Of a stretch of DNA of 14,283 nt, positions 13,232-14,283 are shown in pieces (position 1 is the first letter of the stretch; the number at the start of each line of letters is the position of its first letter). The DNA comes from Fimbriimonadaceae bacterium (lineage in GTDB: Bacteria > Armatimonadota > Fimbriimonadia > Fimbriimonadales > Fimbriimonadaceae): assembly GCA_947447315.1 (NCBI GenBank), contig CANFJD010000039.1:1-14283 (forward strand), given 5' to 3'. The position numbers were made by a program, and so were the translations under genes. The notes beneath the pieces are model-generated. The model searched no databases. It was not told where the DNA came from and saw nothing but the letters and a program-made list of their open reading frames with translations.

Positions 13232-14283
13232 CTAGCGGCTACCGATCGTATAGTACTCGAAGCCAGCGGCTTCGGCTACTTCCTTCTTGTAGCATCGTCG
13301 ACCATCAAAGAGGATGGCACTCTTCATTTGTGCCGCTAGCCGCTTCAGGTCTAGATGTCGATATTCATTCCACTCAGTGACTAATACCAGGGCATCCGCT
13401 CCGTTACTCACATCGTAGACGCTGTCTTTATAGTCAACCTGAGGAAATTGCTGCGCAACCAAATCCGCAGCGATGGGGTCATGGGCAACCACTTTTCCGC
13501 CAGCTTTCAGGATCTCATCAATGATGATCAACGATTTGGCGTCTCGGATATCATCGGTGTTTGGCTTGAAGGCAAGCCCCATGATTCCGATTTGTTTGCC
13601 TTCAAATCCATCGATCTTTGTAGAAAGGCGGCGTACGAAGTTAAGCGTTTGATCCGTGTTGATATCGATGACTTCTTTCAGGAGCGCGAAGTCGTATCCC
13701 AGAGTTTCGGCAACGGTGATGGTGCCCAAAACATCTTTCGGGAAACAACTTCCTCCCCAGCCGAGACCAGCCTGCAAGAACTGGTTACCGATCCGTTTAT
13801 CGAGTCCCATTCCCTTGGCGACGTCCTCTACATTGCCGCCAGCCAGCTCACAAATTCGGCTCATTGCATTGATGAACGAGATCTTGAGGGCAAGAAACGA
13901 ATTACTTGCGTACTTGATGAGCTCGGCCGATTCTAGGTCTGTGATCAAGGTAGGGGCATTTAGAGTGGAATACAGTTCCACCAGCTTCTGTGCTGCATCC
14001 TTATTCTTGGCGCCAATGACAATCCGATCTGGGTTCAGCGTGTCGTGGATCGCCGACCCTTCGCGCAAGAATTCTGGATTGCTCACGACATTGACCATCG
14101 AAGGATCCGCTCCGGCAGCGACGATCAAGCTCTCAACTAATTCACCCGAACCAACCGGTACGGTTGACTTATTGACAATCACCGTCGGTTTGGTGATGCT
14201 TCGCCCAATCCCCGCGGCGACGGCACGAACCGCCGTCAGGTCGGGTGTACCGTCTGCACCAGGCGGCGTCCCTACCGCAATGA
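13232..14283 (-). CDS. UDP-glucose/GDP-mannose dehydrogenase family, N-terminus cut by window edge
   Basis: The frame continues past the internal ATG at 14182 to the window end, giving 349 visible residues; about 80-85 N-terminal residues with the first part of the NAD-binding fold are missing. The visible part starts IAVGTPPGADGTPDL and continues with NKSTVPVG, VSNPEFLREGSAIHDTLNPDRIVIG, a central helix with LIKYASNSFLALKISFINAMS, and GWGGSCFPKD with the catalytic Cys (residue 179 of the visible part). The C-terminal domain carries GLAFKPNTDDIRDAKS and FDGRRCY. All are hallmarks of UDP-glucose 6-dehydrogenase. Family knowledge: oxidises UDP-glucose to UDP-glucuronate with two NAD+ in the cytoplasm. 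UDP-N-acetyl-hexosamine dehydrogenases are close relatives, but the blocks fit UDP-glucose best. It would supply an acidic sugar for the EPS. Confidence 0.93.
   Translation of the reverse strand, partial: IAVGTPPGADGTPDLTAVRAVAAGIGRSITKPTVIVNKSTVPVGSGELVESLIVAAGADPSMVNVVSNPEFLREGSAIHDTLNPDRIVIGAKNKDAAQKLVELYSTLNAPTLITDLESAELIKYASNSFLALKISFINAMSRICELAGGNVEDVAKGMGLDKRIGNQFLQAGLGWGGSCFPKDVLGTITVAETLGYDFALLKEVIDINTDQTLNFVRRLSTKIDGFEGKQIGIMGLAFKPNTDDIRDAKSLIIIDEILKAGGKVVAHDPIAADLVAQQFPQVDYKDSVYDVSNGADALVLVTEWNEYRHLDLKRLAAQMKSAILFDGRRCYKKEVAEAAGFEYYTIGSR

Noticed and set aside
1..14283. CRISPR arrays, tRNA/rRNA genes, insertion sequences
   Set aside because: No regularly spaced repeats, tRNA-like folds, rRNA signatures, transposase frames or terminal inverted repeats with target duplications were seen.

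Overview
The window is part of an exopolysaccharide (EPS) or capsule locus joined to an exosortase system. Both glycan ends run off the window: a glycosyltransferase on the left and a UDP-sugar dehydrogenase on the right. An exosortase with a separate EpsI-type partner implies a Gram-negative-type envelope. Base composition looks close to 50% GC, and most starts lack a clear Shine-Dalgarno sequence. This would suit an environmental lineage such as Armatimonadota (Fimbriimonadia), or the Verrucomicrobiota/Planctomycetota. That placement is a low-confidence guess from gene content and style, not from a marker gene.

Layout. Bases 1-2046 (minus) hold two GT4 glycosyltransferases. Bases 2097-3503 (plus) hold two tandem, closely similar WcaB-like O-acetyltransferases. 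Bases 3504-3756 are non-coding, with a stem-loop and a possible gene relic. Bases 3757-9049 (minus) form a compact operon, read from the right: Wzz/BY-kinase-like protein, Wzy/O-antigen-ligase-like protein, Wzx-type flippase, hexapeptide acyltransferase. Bases 9050-9219 are a divergent control region with two inverted repeats. Bases 9220-10854 (plus) hold the exosortase and EpsI, closed by a textbook terminator at 10883-10911. Bases 11046-13130 (plus) encode a secreted agarase-like glycoside hydrolase. A hairpin at 13161-13188 separates it from the convergent UDP-glucose/GDP-mannose dehydrogenase family gene, which is cut by the window end.

How the genes fit together. The dehydrogenase would supply a uronic-acid sugar nucleotide. 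The GT4 enzymes would build the repeat unit, and up to three acyltransferases would decorate it. The flippase would export it, the Wzy-like protein polymerise it, and the Wzz-like protein set chain length. The hydrolase could trim or release the polymer. The exosortase and EpsI would process or anchor surface proteins that are not encoded here. The initiating phosphoglycosyltransferase and the outer-membrane export channel are not in the window.

Most notable: the Wzz/BY-kinase protein has kept its membrane segments, the EX2RX2R oligomerisation motif and Walker B. It has lost the Walker A lysine and serine/threonine, has a changed Walker A' motif, and has no C-terminal tyrosine cluster. It reads as a pseudokinase co-polymerase.
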